NCBI GenBank assembly: GCA_018398765.1
Contig: JAHBMJ010003983.1
Coordinates: 1 to 40,311, forward strand
Direction: 5' to 3'
Origin: Chromera velia
Taxonomy: Eukaryota; Sar; Chromeraceae
Length of the DNA: 40,311 nucleotides
Under the pieces are notes generated by a model. It worked only from the letters and a program-made list of their open reading frames with translations, was not told where the DNA came from and searched no databases. Positions 22,191 to 34,892 of the stretch are shown one piece after another. A program made the translations under genes and the position numbers. How positions within the stretch are numbered: the first letter of the stretch is position 1; every line of letters begins with the position of its first letter.

Positions 22191-22671
22191 TTTATTTTTC
22201 TTCTTTTCCTCTCTCCGCCATTCTCAGCCTAGGAAGGAAGGAATCGTCACTCAAATCCGCTAGAGGAGCGAGGAAAAAGAAAGCGGCAGGACATTGGCTT
22301 TGGTATTTATTTTCACGGTAAGTCGGCCATGCATGAGCCAAAGCTCTGCCTGCCTGTTTTGCGCTTCTCCCCTCTTTCCCCCCCCTTTCACCCTACCCTC
22401 CCTGGCCGAATTCGGCCGCGGCTTTTCTTCCATTGATGGAAGAACGGATGGAAGTGAAGGAGAGGAAAAATGCGAAATGCCTCATGAAATCAGGAGGCAG
22501 AGAAAGTTGCATCAGTGGGTAAGAGAGGAAGAGAGTGAGAAAGACGAAGGAAACGAAGGCACAAAAAAGGAGGCAAGAGAATAGAGGCAATGGGGAGCAG
22601 AAAGGAAGGAAGGAAGGAAGAAGATGTGCTGTGAGAGTTGACCAACATCACAGACGCCCCCTCGATCATGG

Positions 22672-22698
<27 letters not shown>
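22672..22698 (+). repeat. (AC)n microsatellite
   Basis: An AC run continuing into an interrupted ACAAACACAAACACAGAG tail. Confidence 0.95.
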
Positions 22699-22704
<6 letters not shown>

Positions 22705-23126
22705 AACACAGAGAGAGGCGGGATGTGGCTGTCTCGTTGCTCAGTGGGTAATTCTTTTTTGTTGCTTGTGACGTAGAGACCAAAGAAAGGAAGCGCACTG
22801 AAAAAATCGGCTCTGTACACTTTCTGAGGAAACTTCTGTCATCATTTTTCGAAGGCAACAAAAGCAGACCGACCGAGTTAGTCCCCTCTATCTGTGTCAA
22901 ATGAAGATCGATCGTCAAAAGAGGAGCGGTGTTGTGTTGTGCTGGCCTTTCTGCCTACACAAATCTCTCTCTTTTCCATCCTTTTCTCCTTCTTCCTCTT
23001 TGTTGCAGTGCCGTCTCTTTCTCGATTTCTGCTTTCCTCACTTCCCAGACCACCCACCGCCTGCCCACAAAGGTCCTGACAAGACGTGAATTTTTCGTTC
23101 CGCTCCCCTGCACTTACTTCTCTCCC

Positions 23127-23148
23127 TGTGTGTGTGTGTGTGTGTGTG
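23127..23148 (+). repeat. (TG)n microsatellite
   Basis: An uninterrupted TG run in the gene-poor stretch. Confidence 0.95.
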
Positions 23149-26100
23149 CCCGCGCGAGTGGGTGCAAGAGCGTATGTGTGTTCGCGACTATGTATTTATC
23201 TGTGTGTGAACGACGGGGCAGAAAGAGGGGGGGAATTGGGAATCTGGAGCAACCGCGTAGATTGGGTGTTTTTTTTTTTTCGTTGCGGCAAAACAGAATG
23301 ATGGACCAACTCCACGATGGCTTCCTGCAATCAAGCTGAAACTTCTTCCTCGATGTGTTTTTTTTTGTTGCTTTTGATGTCTGCCATCTTTTGCTTTGCT
23401 CGTTGGATGTCTGTCTGATCTTCCCCTCCCTTCCGTTCCCTTCATCTTTCCTTGAATTTTGGACGGAGTCGGTGGTATTGATGGAAAAGAGATGAAGAAC
23501 CGTAATTTGAATTCAATGGTCAGAGGTCAAGTCATTAAGGTAGAAAGAAAAGAAGCAGAAAAATAAAATAAAATAAAAGAGGAAGGTTCTTTGTGCTGAA
23601 TCAATCAAGTCAAAACGTCTCCTTAATTCCCTCCACTTCCCCGGTCAGAGGTGTACACAGCCTTTGGTGTACTCGCCTCCTGCCTTGTCGACCGGCATTC
23701 TTCTTTCTCTTCCCCCCTCTGCAGTTCCTCGACACAGAATACCTGTTGGGGAAGGAAAGAGAAGAGAAGAGAAGAAGAGACCAAAGAGCCTGTCTATCAG
23801 TAGGAGGGGAAGAGAAGAGAGGCAAATCCCGCCTTAAGTGCTTCCTCGGTCCAAGCCCATGGCGGGACAGGAGGGGGGCAAGTCAAAAGCAGGTAGTGAT
23901 CTTTCTTCTCCTCCCTCTTGGGTGATCTAAAACAATAATGATGGCTTCTTGTACTGTTGGATGGAAGGGTGGCAATCATAAGAGAGAATTAAGGCGGGTC
24001 TGGGAGTTTTCTGACTGGCGCCATCATGCGGCGCCTTTGCTTGTGTCGTGCGTGAGAGCGTGCGCGCGTGTCTGTGTGTGTGCGTGGTGCCAGAAATATG
24101 TGGTTTTTTTTGTCACCTGCATCGTCAAGCTTGTGCATCTCAATTAGCCCAATTAATTCAGTAGACATAAGGAAGAGCAAATCGTCCCAACGTTGAGCAG
24201 GTGGGCAGTCCGTGTCTGCAGGCATTCCCTTCCTTCCTGTTGACCAGCAAGAAACACAAAAGAGGGGAATGAAGAAAACAGAGTCTGAGGGCGATCCGGA
24301 ACAAAAAGCGGGGCAGAAAGAGGAAGAGAATTGCTGGGGAAGAATGTGTCATATAATCGACGCGAAAAGATAAAGAAGGCGGCAATGAAGGGAAGGAGGT
24401 GCACTCTCCTCTCTTCTCCTTTTCGCCTTTGTGTCTTGTCGGACACTTGGTCTTGCACCGGCAAACAAGAGACCGAAGAACAGCGAACAACAAAGAAGCG
24501 TAGACGTGAATGCCCGTCACGTGCTTGTACCTGGCTGCCTCGCCACTGCCCTCCTTACCTCTTTCAGTCACTCACGAGAGCCAGCAGGACGATCGATGAA
24601 GGGGAGTTCCGCTGATGTTCGAGAGACGTTAATTGAAGGGGTGGGGTGGAAAAGAGTGAGAAAGTTGGCTGCTTGGTCGCAAGTGTTTTTTCGTATATCA
24701 TTAATAACTCTTATTTTAAAGACAGACTAAAAGAGAAACCCACTCACGCTGTCTGTCTGCCCATCAGAAAGGAGGATGCCTCTTTTTCCGGAAGTCGAAA
24801 CTCAGTTTCTCTGTCCACACCTCTCTCTCTTCTTTCCGCATTTCCTTCCGCCTGTTCCTTCGGCTTCTTACCCGTCTCCTGCATTGAACTTTTTCTCGTC
24901 GCCCTCTGTCCTCAACAACCCACACAGAGACTCACGATTGCTAACTAGCAAACAGAAGAAACACGAAGGTGGGGGAGAGAAACATGCCAGAACCACAGTG
25001 AGAAAGGCTCAACAGAGGTTTCCAGAAAAGCAATGATAAACACATGATGTTCTTCTGTTGGTTGAGTGCGTATACGCTGGTGCTGTCTGTTCGAGTGTTT
25101 GTGTTTCTCCCTCCCTGCCTTCTCAACCGCCTGCTCTTCTTGCGCGTGGTTTCCTCTTGTCTGCCTTTCTCCCTGCGTGTACACCATGTGCTCCTTTTCC
25201 GTCGCCAGCTTGCCGCACGTTCTACCCGTCCTGAGTGCTTTCGAAAGCTGACTCAGGTGTTGAGGTGGAAAGATGGCAGAGGCAGACAGGAAAGAAAGTG
25301 CGAGGAGAATGAGGAGTCGACAAGCTAGGGCTCAGACCGGAAGGGACGCAGAGAGAAGACAAGACGAGAAAAGAAGCGACGAGACAGGACGGGTGAAAAA
25401 GAAGAAGGAACGGTGCTCTTAGGGGTCATACGGTCAGAAAGCAAGTCGGACAAAGCCAGGGTGGATTCATGCGTCGGGTGTCTGTTGCAATGATTCACGG
25501 CAGGCAGGCAGGCAGACGGGTCCAGTGGGTGGAGGCAGGGAGGTTCGTTCTCCCTTCCCTCCCTCCTGTCTAAGGACCAACCCGTGCCCCCTGCAGAATG
25601 TCGAAAAGCAAAAAGAAAAAGCAGGGCGAGAAGGCAAACATGTTCCAAAATGGGTTTGCGTGAAACCAAAGAGAACTCGAATAGTCGGGGACGGACAGAC
25701 AGACGGAGAGGGGTGGCAGTGCAAAGTCTTCACTGTCGGGAGGGAAGGACGGAAGGCGGAAGTGCAAACCCCAGCGGCTGCTCTCTCGGTAGCCATTTGT
25801 CCTTGCAGGTGTCTCTGCAGGGCTCTATGCATGTATGATCATGGTGAGAACCTCCGCACCCTCCGATGGACTTCTTCAAGAGGATTGACAGGAGAGAAGG
25901 AAGACTGATTGGATGGATTTTGTGTCTCTGGATCTGCATGCGTCTTCATCTATCGTTCATGTACGTGAACCATCCTGTGACAGAGGATTGGGTCCCCAAT
26001 TTTCTGTACGTGTGTGCATGCAGGCACGCATGATTTCCATTTTTTCTTGTCTGTATTTCTCCCTCCTCGCTCATCAGCTAGAGAGAGGGAGAACGAATCT

Positions 26101-26330
26101 TTTCCACTTCCACCGCACCTATAGAGTGATTATCTGCGAATGTCTGCTGCTTGCAGCAGTCAAATCGACACCACTTCCGCCCTGTCAGCAAAAAGCAATT
26201 TCTACTTTTTCGTGTGCTCGTGTGTGTGTAAGTGGGACTTCGCGATCGAGTGAGTGAATTGATTCGCTGCTGACCTTCGTTGCAACATGCTGTGCTAGGC
26301 ACACTAAGGCACTGTGGCAGGTTGGTTGAA

Positions 26331-26966
26331 GAAATCCTAGAAGAAGTCAATCAAAAATCAAACAAATACATGTAAACCTTGTATACGATTAATTTAAAAC
26401 TCAAACATACACAAAAAGTTATTCAAGTCTAATTACTAGTAAAGCATACATAAACTTAATCGGAAGGGGTCATCCAAAAATTTATTTGCAACCACATGGG
26501 TCGCAAGCCGTCCAAGGGGGGGGGTCCACCTGCGACCCACCAATGGGGCCACCATCACTTTTTTGACAGTTCAGACGAGTGGGGTCGAGTCGATGAAAAC
26601 AGAGTGGTCAATCGTGATCCCCCCAAGGTTCTTACTAAAAACCTGAGTTGGAATCTTGGGGTCTGCGACCCATGTGGTCACAAATAAATATTTGGATGGC
26701 CCCGAATGATAACCAATTCTTTTAATTTTCACTTAGTAGAAATTTCAGTATTTGAAGTTGCATTTCTTTATTAATGATATTAATTGATTGTTTCCTTGTA
26801 AAGCTTGCATAGAATTTATTATATTAATTTAGGAAAAAGCTTTCAAAGTTAAATATTATGACAAACATAAAAAAAAAATTAATATTTGTGTTAAATTGTT
26901 AACATATTGTGATTTTACATATATATTCTTGAGCAATGACTAGCGATAACACAGAAACTAGCACAC
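26331..26966. other. Second AT-rich patch, carries a MITE
   Basis: Sharp change to A/T-rich, non-coding sequence similar in texture to 6661-8990. A complete short inverted-repeat element sits inside it. No frame of interest. Confidence 0.6.
26466..26703. mobile_element. MITE, 238 bp with 40-bp terminal inverted repeats
   Basis: The left end 26466-26505 starts GGGGTCATCCAAAAATTTAT and ends CACATGGGTCGCA. The right end 26664-26703 is its reverse complement at 36 of 40 positions. The trinucleotide GAA lies directly outside both ends (26463-26465 and 26704-26706), a likely 3-bp target-site duplication. The interior has no frame of note and contains partial inner copies of the end (TGCGACCCA at about 26532). 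It is a non-autonomous DNA transposon. The superfamily cannot be fixed from this sequence; 3-bp duplications are known for PIF/Harbinger and CACTA-like groups, among others. Confidence 0.88.
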
Positions 26967-27090
26967 GTATGTGTGTGTGTATGTGTGTGTGTGTATGTGT
27001 GTGTGTGTGTGTCCTTGTGTGTGTGTGTGTGTATGTCCTTGTGTGTGTATGTGTGTGTGTGTGTGTGTGTGTATGTGTGTGTGTGTGCGT

Positions 27091-27117
<27 letters not shown>
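26967..27117 (+). repeat. Compound microsatellite (TG)n with TATG/CCTTG interruptions, then (AG)n
   Basis: About 120 bases of TG broken by TATG and TCCTTG, then an AG run at 27092-27117. It lies about 160 bases beyond the stop codon of the REJ gene. Confidence 0.95.
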
Positions 27118-27121
<4 letters not shown>

Positions 27122-27278
27122 TATTAGGCGGGGGGAGATGGGGGCATAAAGTGTCTGCATAGTTGTATCTGTCACATCTATCTGCAGCTTGTAAAAATGT
27201 GTGAAGAGAAAAAGTTTTACCTATCTGACAATCAAAAGTCTGACAAAAGGTATTGAACAAAGAAGAAACTGTACAGTC

Positions 27279-28284
27279 CTACGGCTCCTCCATAAAAGAC
27301 GGAGCCTCATCGTCGATTGGCTGTCCAGGAAGAGTTGCAACCTCTCCCCCGTGCGCCGCAGCTCTTTCCGTCCCCATCAAGTTCCTTCCTCTGTCCTTCG
27401 GCGTCTCCACGCCTCCGTCCGTCAGACGGGGACTGACGTGCTCGAGAGCCGCAGTACTTGACCGTCTCACGTCGGCCTCATTGGCGTCAGCTCCCTGAGA
27501 CCAGCCTCTTCGACCGCTGGGGGGAGGCTCGACGGTGAGTGACTCATCCTGCGCTTGGGAAGGCTCAGGTGCTTGCATTTGACTCAGCCTTCTCATCCAC
27601 GGAGGGGCCTGGACGCTCTCTGGCTGGAAGTGCGCCTGGAATATCGGCTCATTGGTGGTCATAGAGAGTTCAGTTGGCGGGTCGTGTGAGGGGGCAACCA
27701 CGGAGACCTCGGACCTCCGTGTTGTTCGAGGCATCGGGTGGGACCTCACGCTGTCTGCAGCTGGACCCAGGCGGATAGGGAGCACGGGGGCCTGGGAGCG
27801 CTGCGGGGGGGCGGGGGAGCGAGGAGGGGAGTTTCCGTTCCGAGTGCTCGCTCCGATGTCCACTTGGAAGGGCGAGTGGTGAGTGCTGAAGCGTGCTACA
27901 GTCTCCCTGCAGAGACAAAAAGGCCACACAAGGACTCAGGAAATATGTGTCAAAGCGATCCTTTGAAGAAAGAAAATCGAATCGATGAGTACACGTTTGC
28001 ATCATCCACGAAGAAATAGACTGAAGAATTTCATGATTTGAGGGGTGCTGCAACCGCAGAAACACACGAACAGAAACTTGTCTCTGCATACCTTCGTAGC
28101 TGCTCAATGCGAGAGAGAAGAAGCAACGTGGCCACAGCAACTCGTGAGAAATCGAACAGAACGACGAACACCAACACGAGGACCCAGTAGACCTGCATGC
28201 AGTGAGGCAGTGAACCCGGACAGACAGACAGACTATATCGTCTTTTCTTCACTTCACTTTTTCCGAATCGCTTCCTTTCTTTCG

Positions 28285-28318
<34 letters not shown>

Positions 28319-28668
28319 TAGACAGACAAACAGACAGACAGACAGACAAACACATGAAGACATTCTGTTTTGTAGACGGACAGGTCCTCTGAGCGGCGGA
28401 TCCACACACCTCCCATGCACCAAGAGAGTAAAAATCAACCAGACCAAAACTCATGAGTGCAGCCTCTTTGTGTCCAGACAGAGGAAGAAAGCGAGCAGGA
28501 GGAAAGAAAATATGATGGATCCATACCGGAAGGTTCAAGCAAAGAGGGTGCAAAACAATTGAAGAGAGCCCCACGACAGAGGACGGACAGCAGGGACCCC
28601 GAGCACCTCCTGTCGGTAGGCTAGCGAAACTGACACACACACACACACGCACACACACACACACACAC

Positions 28669-28721
<53 letters not shown>

Positions 28722-28782
28722 CCCAGACAAAAAGAGAAAGAAACAAACAGACAGACACAGTGTCACAGACAGACACAGTGTC

Positions 28783-28815
<33 letters not shown>

Positions 28816-31800
28816 GCAAACAGACAGACAAGGCAAATAGGCAGACAACCCCTTCTGCACAAAACCACAAACCAACCAACCAACCAACCGACCGCAAAGA
28901 TGCCCAGGTCGACCCACGAGTTCACGACAAAATGAAGTCCGATCATTGTCATCATTGTGAATGCCATCACGCTGATGAACGCAGCGAAGTGTACCATGAG
29001 GAGCATGGCCAACTGCACACCCGCCCCCCCGCCTGATTTCTGGAGTCTGCGCGCGTCTTCCTCTCCAAAGTAGTCGTACCTGCGCGAACCAAATTTTCAC
29101 AGAGAAGGCACCGTGACAGACCAACAGCCTCTGACTGGGACGCCAAAACAGTCGTAGTAGCATGTAAGGACTCTCACGTTGCGGATTTGTACATGTGTGA
29201 GGATGGATTGTCATTCACTATGACTGGATCTAGAGAATGATTAATTGCTCGACACGACGAACAGACTGCTCATTCGGAAGGTGAATAAATGAGCCTGTGT
29301 TGGATCCTTCATTTGATTCCCTCTCTGACCTGAGAGCATACAGATGTTCCCTTTCCAGTCGAGAGAGAAGTTCCTTGACTCGGAACACAGAGGCACCCTC
29401 GTAGTGAAGCGCCTGGACGCTCTCGAGACCAGGTGCCCACTGGGCAAAGCTTGGCTCAGCAGCTGGAGTTGCCCATTGGGAGCTTTTCGCAGGTGTGTGG
29501 CCTTCCCTTGCAGGATTTTCGTCGTTGCCTTCTTCGTCTGCTGTTTGGTATCTGCTTTGGATGGGAAGGAACGTCTGTACTCTCCTTCCTTCTGAGTTGG
29601 GAGTCTGGCCGTCGTTCTGTGGAGGTTGAGCGGTGGGGAAGGCTGGAAGGGGTGGGGGGGTGGAGGGCGGAAGGGGGNNNNNNNNNNNNNNNNNNNNNNN
29701 NNNNNNNGGGGGGGGGGGGAGGGGAAAGTCGGCAGGGATGACATCGGGTGGGATGGGGGGAGGGGGAAGGGTGATGGTTAAAGCGGGGTCTGGAGAAGGA
29801 CCTTGTGTCTGGTCAAAAGCAGGCCGGGGGTGCGATCCCAGTTGTGCGATGTTTCTTTGAAATGTCTCGTTGACATCGACAGGCCGCCAGATGGCTCTTG
29901 CATCGAGTGGCCCTTCTGAAGGTTCAATCTGATCACCCCCTTCATCTTCTTCATCTCCTTCCTCCTGTTCGGAGTCCGCGTGTGCTGAGGAGGACTCTCC
30001 TTCTTCAGAAGCAGGGTGAGGGGACACGGGGGCTTCCATTCCGTGCATCCCCTCCTCCAGAGTTTGGTGAGGCTTTCGGAGGGCATTCACCAACACAGGC
30101 ACAGCATCTCTGTCTTCTTCTACAGGAACGCCGGGAAGGCGGGCAGGTTCTGTTCCTCTTTCTGTCGGGAGGCCGTGGGAGGGGGCAGCGGCGGTGCCAC
30201 CCCGTCCTCCGTAGATTTGTTCTAAAACACTTATCGTCTGGCCGGTCTTTGCTGCCTCCGACAGACGCGCCGAGTAGAGTTCAGATGGATTCACAGAACC
30301 AGCAGGGGGTGTGTCGTCTGTGTCAAACAACCCGAGGCCTGCCCCGTATGTGGCTTCATCTCTCCCCACCCCCCTTCCCTCTACAGCGACCATTGCGTTT
30401 TCAAGAGATGATGCCGAGGACTGGCTGGTCATACGTTTTCTGCTCTTGTCTGTTTTTGGAGGGGGCGTCCACAGGCGTTCGGAATACAGGTGCAGAAACA
30501 GTACAGAAACCGTCCACGCGAGAAGGCCCGCGAACGGGACAGAGTAGAATCGTTCAAAACCGGTAAGGAAGAAGACCACCGTGAAAGCCATACTTCCAGA
30601 GAAGCTGATCATGATGACAATAAATTTAATCATACGAGTCATCTTCTCATCTTCCGACAAGACAGAGAAGAACAGATGTTTTGTCTTGGCGACTCTCCAA
30701 AGACTTTTGAAGAATTTACCCACAGGTCCGACGGCCTCAGGACTCCAGGGCTTCTTCGCAGCAGCAATCACCGTACCTGCTGCCCACGCCACTGCACGTC
30801 CTGCCGCGTCTCTGTCGAGCACAGGACGGCGCTTCTTGTCTCTCTGATGTCTCGATGTTGAACTTCCCGAGTTCATCCCCTCACTCTCACTCGACGCAGC
30901 TCCCTCCGCGGCATCTTGCGCGTCTTCTTCCCGCAACTCCCGGGACATTCCCCTACGTGCAAGATATGAGGCCACAGAATCGGATCTCTCTCTTCCCGCT
31001 GTGGGAGGAGACGATCCTTCGAGACTTCCTGATCTCTCCTTCTCTCTGCGGAGGTCTTGTCGTTTCTTTTCTCGCAACCTTCTCTTGATCCGTCTCTCTC
31101 GCCTCGCTTCCATCGCCCTCTTTTTCCTCTTTCCTACCCACCACACAACGCCATTGAAGCTGCAGGCGAACACCAACGAAAAGCCAAGAAGAACAGCTGC
31201 CCCCACACCCCCCATTCCCTCGAGAGCGACGTCTCTAAAGAAGTCATACTCTTCCTGTACGACTTCAAAAGTGCCCTGGAAAAACCCGACATTCAATCCC
31301 AAAACATCCTGCACCAGAGTGAGGGTACCCCCCAGACTCCCTGCAGACACAGTGTCCTCCCCAGGTTCCAAAATCAGGCACCCATAGTCCTGATCTACCA
31401 CCAGACCGACCATGGTCCACTGCTCCCCTGTCCAACGCATGCAAGAGGAGGAGCCCTCTGCAGCGAACCCTTCGCCTGTCGCGTTGGAGAGCGCTGTGAG
31501 GGAATCTGTCTGAAGAGCTCGACCTCTGCTTGACTCCATCCCCACACCTCCACGTGATTCTGTGTTTCTCCTCCTCCCTCTCTGCAATCGTCTGCGCGAG
31601 TTCGACAGTCTCATTTCGAGGTACTCGGCAGGAATGAGGGACAGCCGCACACGGTCCCTGTCTGAAATTGACCCATCCAGTTCACGCCTCTTCCACCTCT
31701 CCATCTCCCCATGTCTCACAAAACCGTCTCCTTCTGTTTGCTCAAGGAGACGTCCCCCAGCCTGTGTCTGTGCAGAGAGACGGAACGAAACCACGGCGTC

Positions 31801-32440
31801 ACTCGAGACACCAAAGTCTGGGCTGGTGGCGTAAGCAGAAACGACAAACTCAGAGAATCTCTCTTGCTCCGTCTCCTGCATCTCCCCGTCAACAGGACGG
31901 AGGTCCACGTCCGCATCCGTCTCTTGCGGGGTGGCTGTTGGCACACCTCCGGCTGGATCCGTGGCCGCCACTCCGGTGCCTACCCTCTGCAACCGGAAGA
32001 GGGAAGCGACCCCCGATGTGCGGGGTGCTACGGTCACAAGAGACCCGAGTGAGTCTGTGACTGCGAATGCAGCCAGACGGTACTGGTTGACGAGCTCTTC
32101 GTATTCAATCCCTGTCTCATCGTCTTGAAGAAGTCGACCTCTCCCTGCTGCTGCTGAGGCTGCGGCTACGAGACCCTGCGCTTGTGCTTTCTGCAGATTG
32201 GCTTCCACATCCACAGCGTCTGTCGGCTCTGTGGTGTTGGGGTAGTAGAAGGGGTTGGAAAAGAACCTGCATACACGGATGGAGGAGGCACACGTCTCGC
32301 CAATATTAATAAAAATCACGAGGAGCACAGCCCTGAAACTCTCTCTCGTTCGACAAGCGAAATTTTGCACGACACATGGGAAAAGGGGCCGGCAAAAACG
32401 CAGTTTGAGATAATGTCCCAGTGATTGACTGGCAGAGAGG

Positions 32441-32479
<39 letters not shown>

Positions 32480-34859
32480 ACCGAACATACATCAACCCCA
32501 TGGGAGCCCGTGCGTCTGCAGGCAGGTAGAAGGGGGACCAGAGGTCTGGCTGAGAGGTTTGCAGAGAGTTGGTCACCTCCGCCTGGAACATCGCCGTCTC
32601 CGTCACATACTCGACCCTTTCCCCGAATGCCATATTAGGAACAAGAGCCTGGAAGACCGACGTCACCCTCGTCACAGCACTCTCAGCGTATTGGTTCCTT
32701 TCCAATGCCGCAGCGCCGTCAATGCTCTGCAGTGTCAAGGAGGACTGAGCAGCTGAGGAGGAAGAGGATGAGGAGACCCCTAGGTCATCTAGATTGGAGG
32801 GCAGCACAGAGACGTAGGAGGGGTCGAGGGTCGAGATGAGTCGAGAGAAGGCTTCCACTGCAGACTCTGCCAGGGAATTGTCAGGAGAGTACAGCGAGAG
32901 CCTCTCGTCAACCAGCGTCTTCAGGGCATCCTGTGGACATGAAGGGAGGCGGGAAGAGCACACACGTATCACTCACACAGGTTTACGGACAGCGGTCAAA
33001 TCACGTGACGACACACAGAGAGAGCAGAAAAGGGGCTATTTTAACATATAGACACAACGCGAACCTTACAAATGCAAACACAACAGATCTCCGTCCTTCT
33101 TTTTTCATAAACTCGAAACGTCGCGCAAGGCACAGACAATGGCAACAAAATCGAGAACGGAACCTCAATTTTCAGTGCCACCAAAACGAATAGAGACAAA
33201 AAAAAAGGAAAAAAGAAACAAGGAAAGTTCAGCTTTCCATACCACTTTTCCACACAGGCAGAGGGCCCAACATACTCAGAAAATCCACCCACCTCAGCAC
33301 CACAGGAGCTCCAGTCGAAAGCGCAGATCTCCCTCAATCCGTTCAGAAGACTCTGAGAGGTCTCCACAGTCGAGGCAGACTTTAGCACGATCCCGAGCAG
33401 AGTGCTACCTGCCGACTGAAGGTCCTCTTTCGACAAATTCGCCACCCCAGCACGCAGAACGGCGGCCACTTTGGGAGAGTAGTCAGCTGGATCGGCACGA
33501 CCTGCTATCCCCACGAGGGTCCTGAACGCATCCGCCCCAATGTCCCCCCCCGGATTTACCTGAATTACCGTTGTTGCTCTGACAACCCCTCCTAGGGCCG
33601 TTTTGACATCCACAAACGCCACGACATCATAATTCGGAGGTCTCCCTGGCGGGACAGCGTCAGTGAGAAGGCCGGACAGCTGAGAGGCCCCTCCTGCCTG
33701 GAGCCTGAGGGGAGTCTGTCTGGACTCGTGTTCAAAAAAATTGGGGATCACTCCAAAATCGTAGGTCAAAGGAAGAACGTCGTCGTCTGCCGTCCAGCCT
33801 TGGCAGCTGAACTGGAAATTTGTCCGGAGGGCTGTGCCTGACTGCACAGAAAGAAAGAAGATGCGTTGCATTGTGCCAGGCAGGCAGAAAGGAAGGTAAA
33901 AAAATACTTTGTCGAGAGATGTGCGAAAATTTTACATACTTCAATTTTTTTTTCCTTCGTTGAGAAACCTCTTTCTGCTTTGCGTTGCTTCCTTGTTTCA
34001 CGCCTCCCGCCTTCAATCAATCATTCCTCCTTCTTCCATTTCCCCATGGTTTCCTTTCTCCCTTTGATTGGCTTCTTCTGCGGAGCACACACTACACACA
34101 TGCGTCTTTGATTCCACAGTTCCAGTGTGACAGACAGTGTTGACTGACCGTCGGAGAGACAGAGAAAAGACCTTCTCTCGGCAGCCCGTCGGCAACGTAA
34201 ATCTCCATCGCACTCCATGCCGTGTGGTCCAACACCGTGTCCGTCACGGTCAGAATGAACCTGAGGATCGAGATCGATTACAGGAACAAAGAAAAGAAAA
34301 TCAGAAAGTACGACTTGGCAGAGAGAAGCAAATCAACTCTTGTGCCTCTGACATTCATGCTGGGTCGTCGTCTTCTGGGACTGTCCCGATGTTCGGTATT
34401 GTCTCTGTTGAAACTAACACCAAAAGAGGGGAACATAAAAGCAGACAGATCCTGAGAAAGGTCCATGAAAAAAATGCAAAAAGAAATTAAGTCCGACCCA
34501 CCTGTACCAAAATCCCGGAAAGCACGCAAAGGGTTTCAGCAAAAGGGTCGGGCTGAAGGGTCCTGCTCGGTTGAAGAGAGTCTCGTTCCTCAAATTGATC
34601 TGTCGATCTCCAACAGAATTCCAAAGCATGTCGGGGACTCGGTAGTTGTCCGGGTCAATGCTCTTCAATTCAGAATCGAACTCCGGGTTGCTTTCCAGGC
34701 GGAAGAGCGTCCACTCCCATGTGCGACTGGCCCCGTAAAGAACATCCAGAGATTGGATGTCGGTCGGAAGATTGTCGGAAGGGTCCAAAGCAAGGTCCAA
34801 GTGAGTGGCGTCTATCTGCATACGTCCATAAGAGGGAGAGAAAGACAGTCAAGCGCACT

Positions 34860-34892
<33 letters not shown>

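Larger units (their letters stand above)
17323..26330. other. Gene-poor stretch of about 9 kb, rich in simple repeats
   Basis: No frame here has recognisable domains. The many short frames are Ser/Pro/Leu or Arg/Glu/Lys-rich products of CT/GA-rich DNA. I looked for tRNA B-box words and common snRNA cores and found none convincing. It holds several microsatellites (listed separately), short GGAA/GAAG clusters, and TGCATGCA at 20326-20333 and 26015-26022. Genes made of short exons could be missed here. Confidence 0.5.

Noticed and set aside
17323..26330. tRNA or snRNA genes in the gene-poor stretch
   Set aside because: No word matched a B box with a partner A box at proper distance, and no snRNA core was recognised.
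28284..28832. CRISPR-like array of regular CAGA repeats
   Set aside because: No unique spacers of constant length; these are plain microsatellites in introns of a eukaryotic gene.
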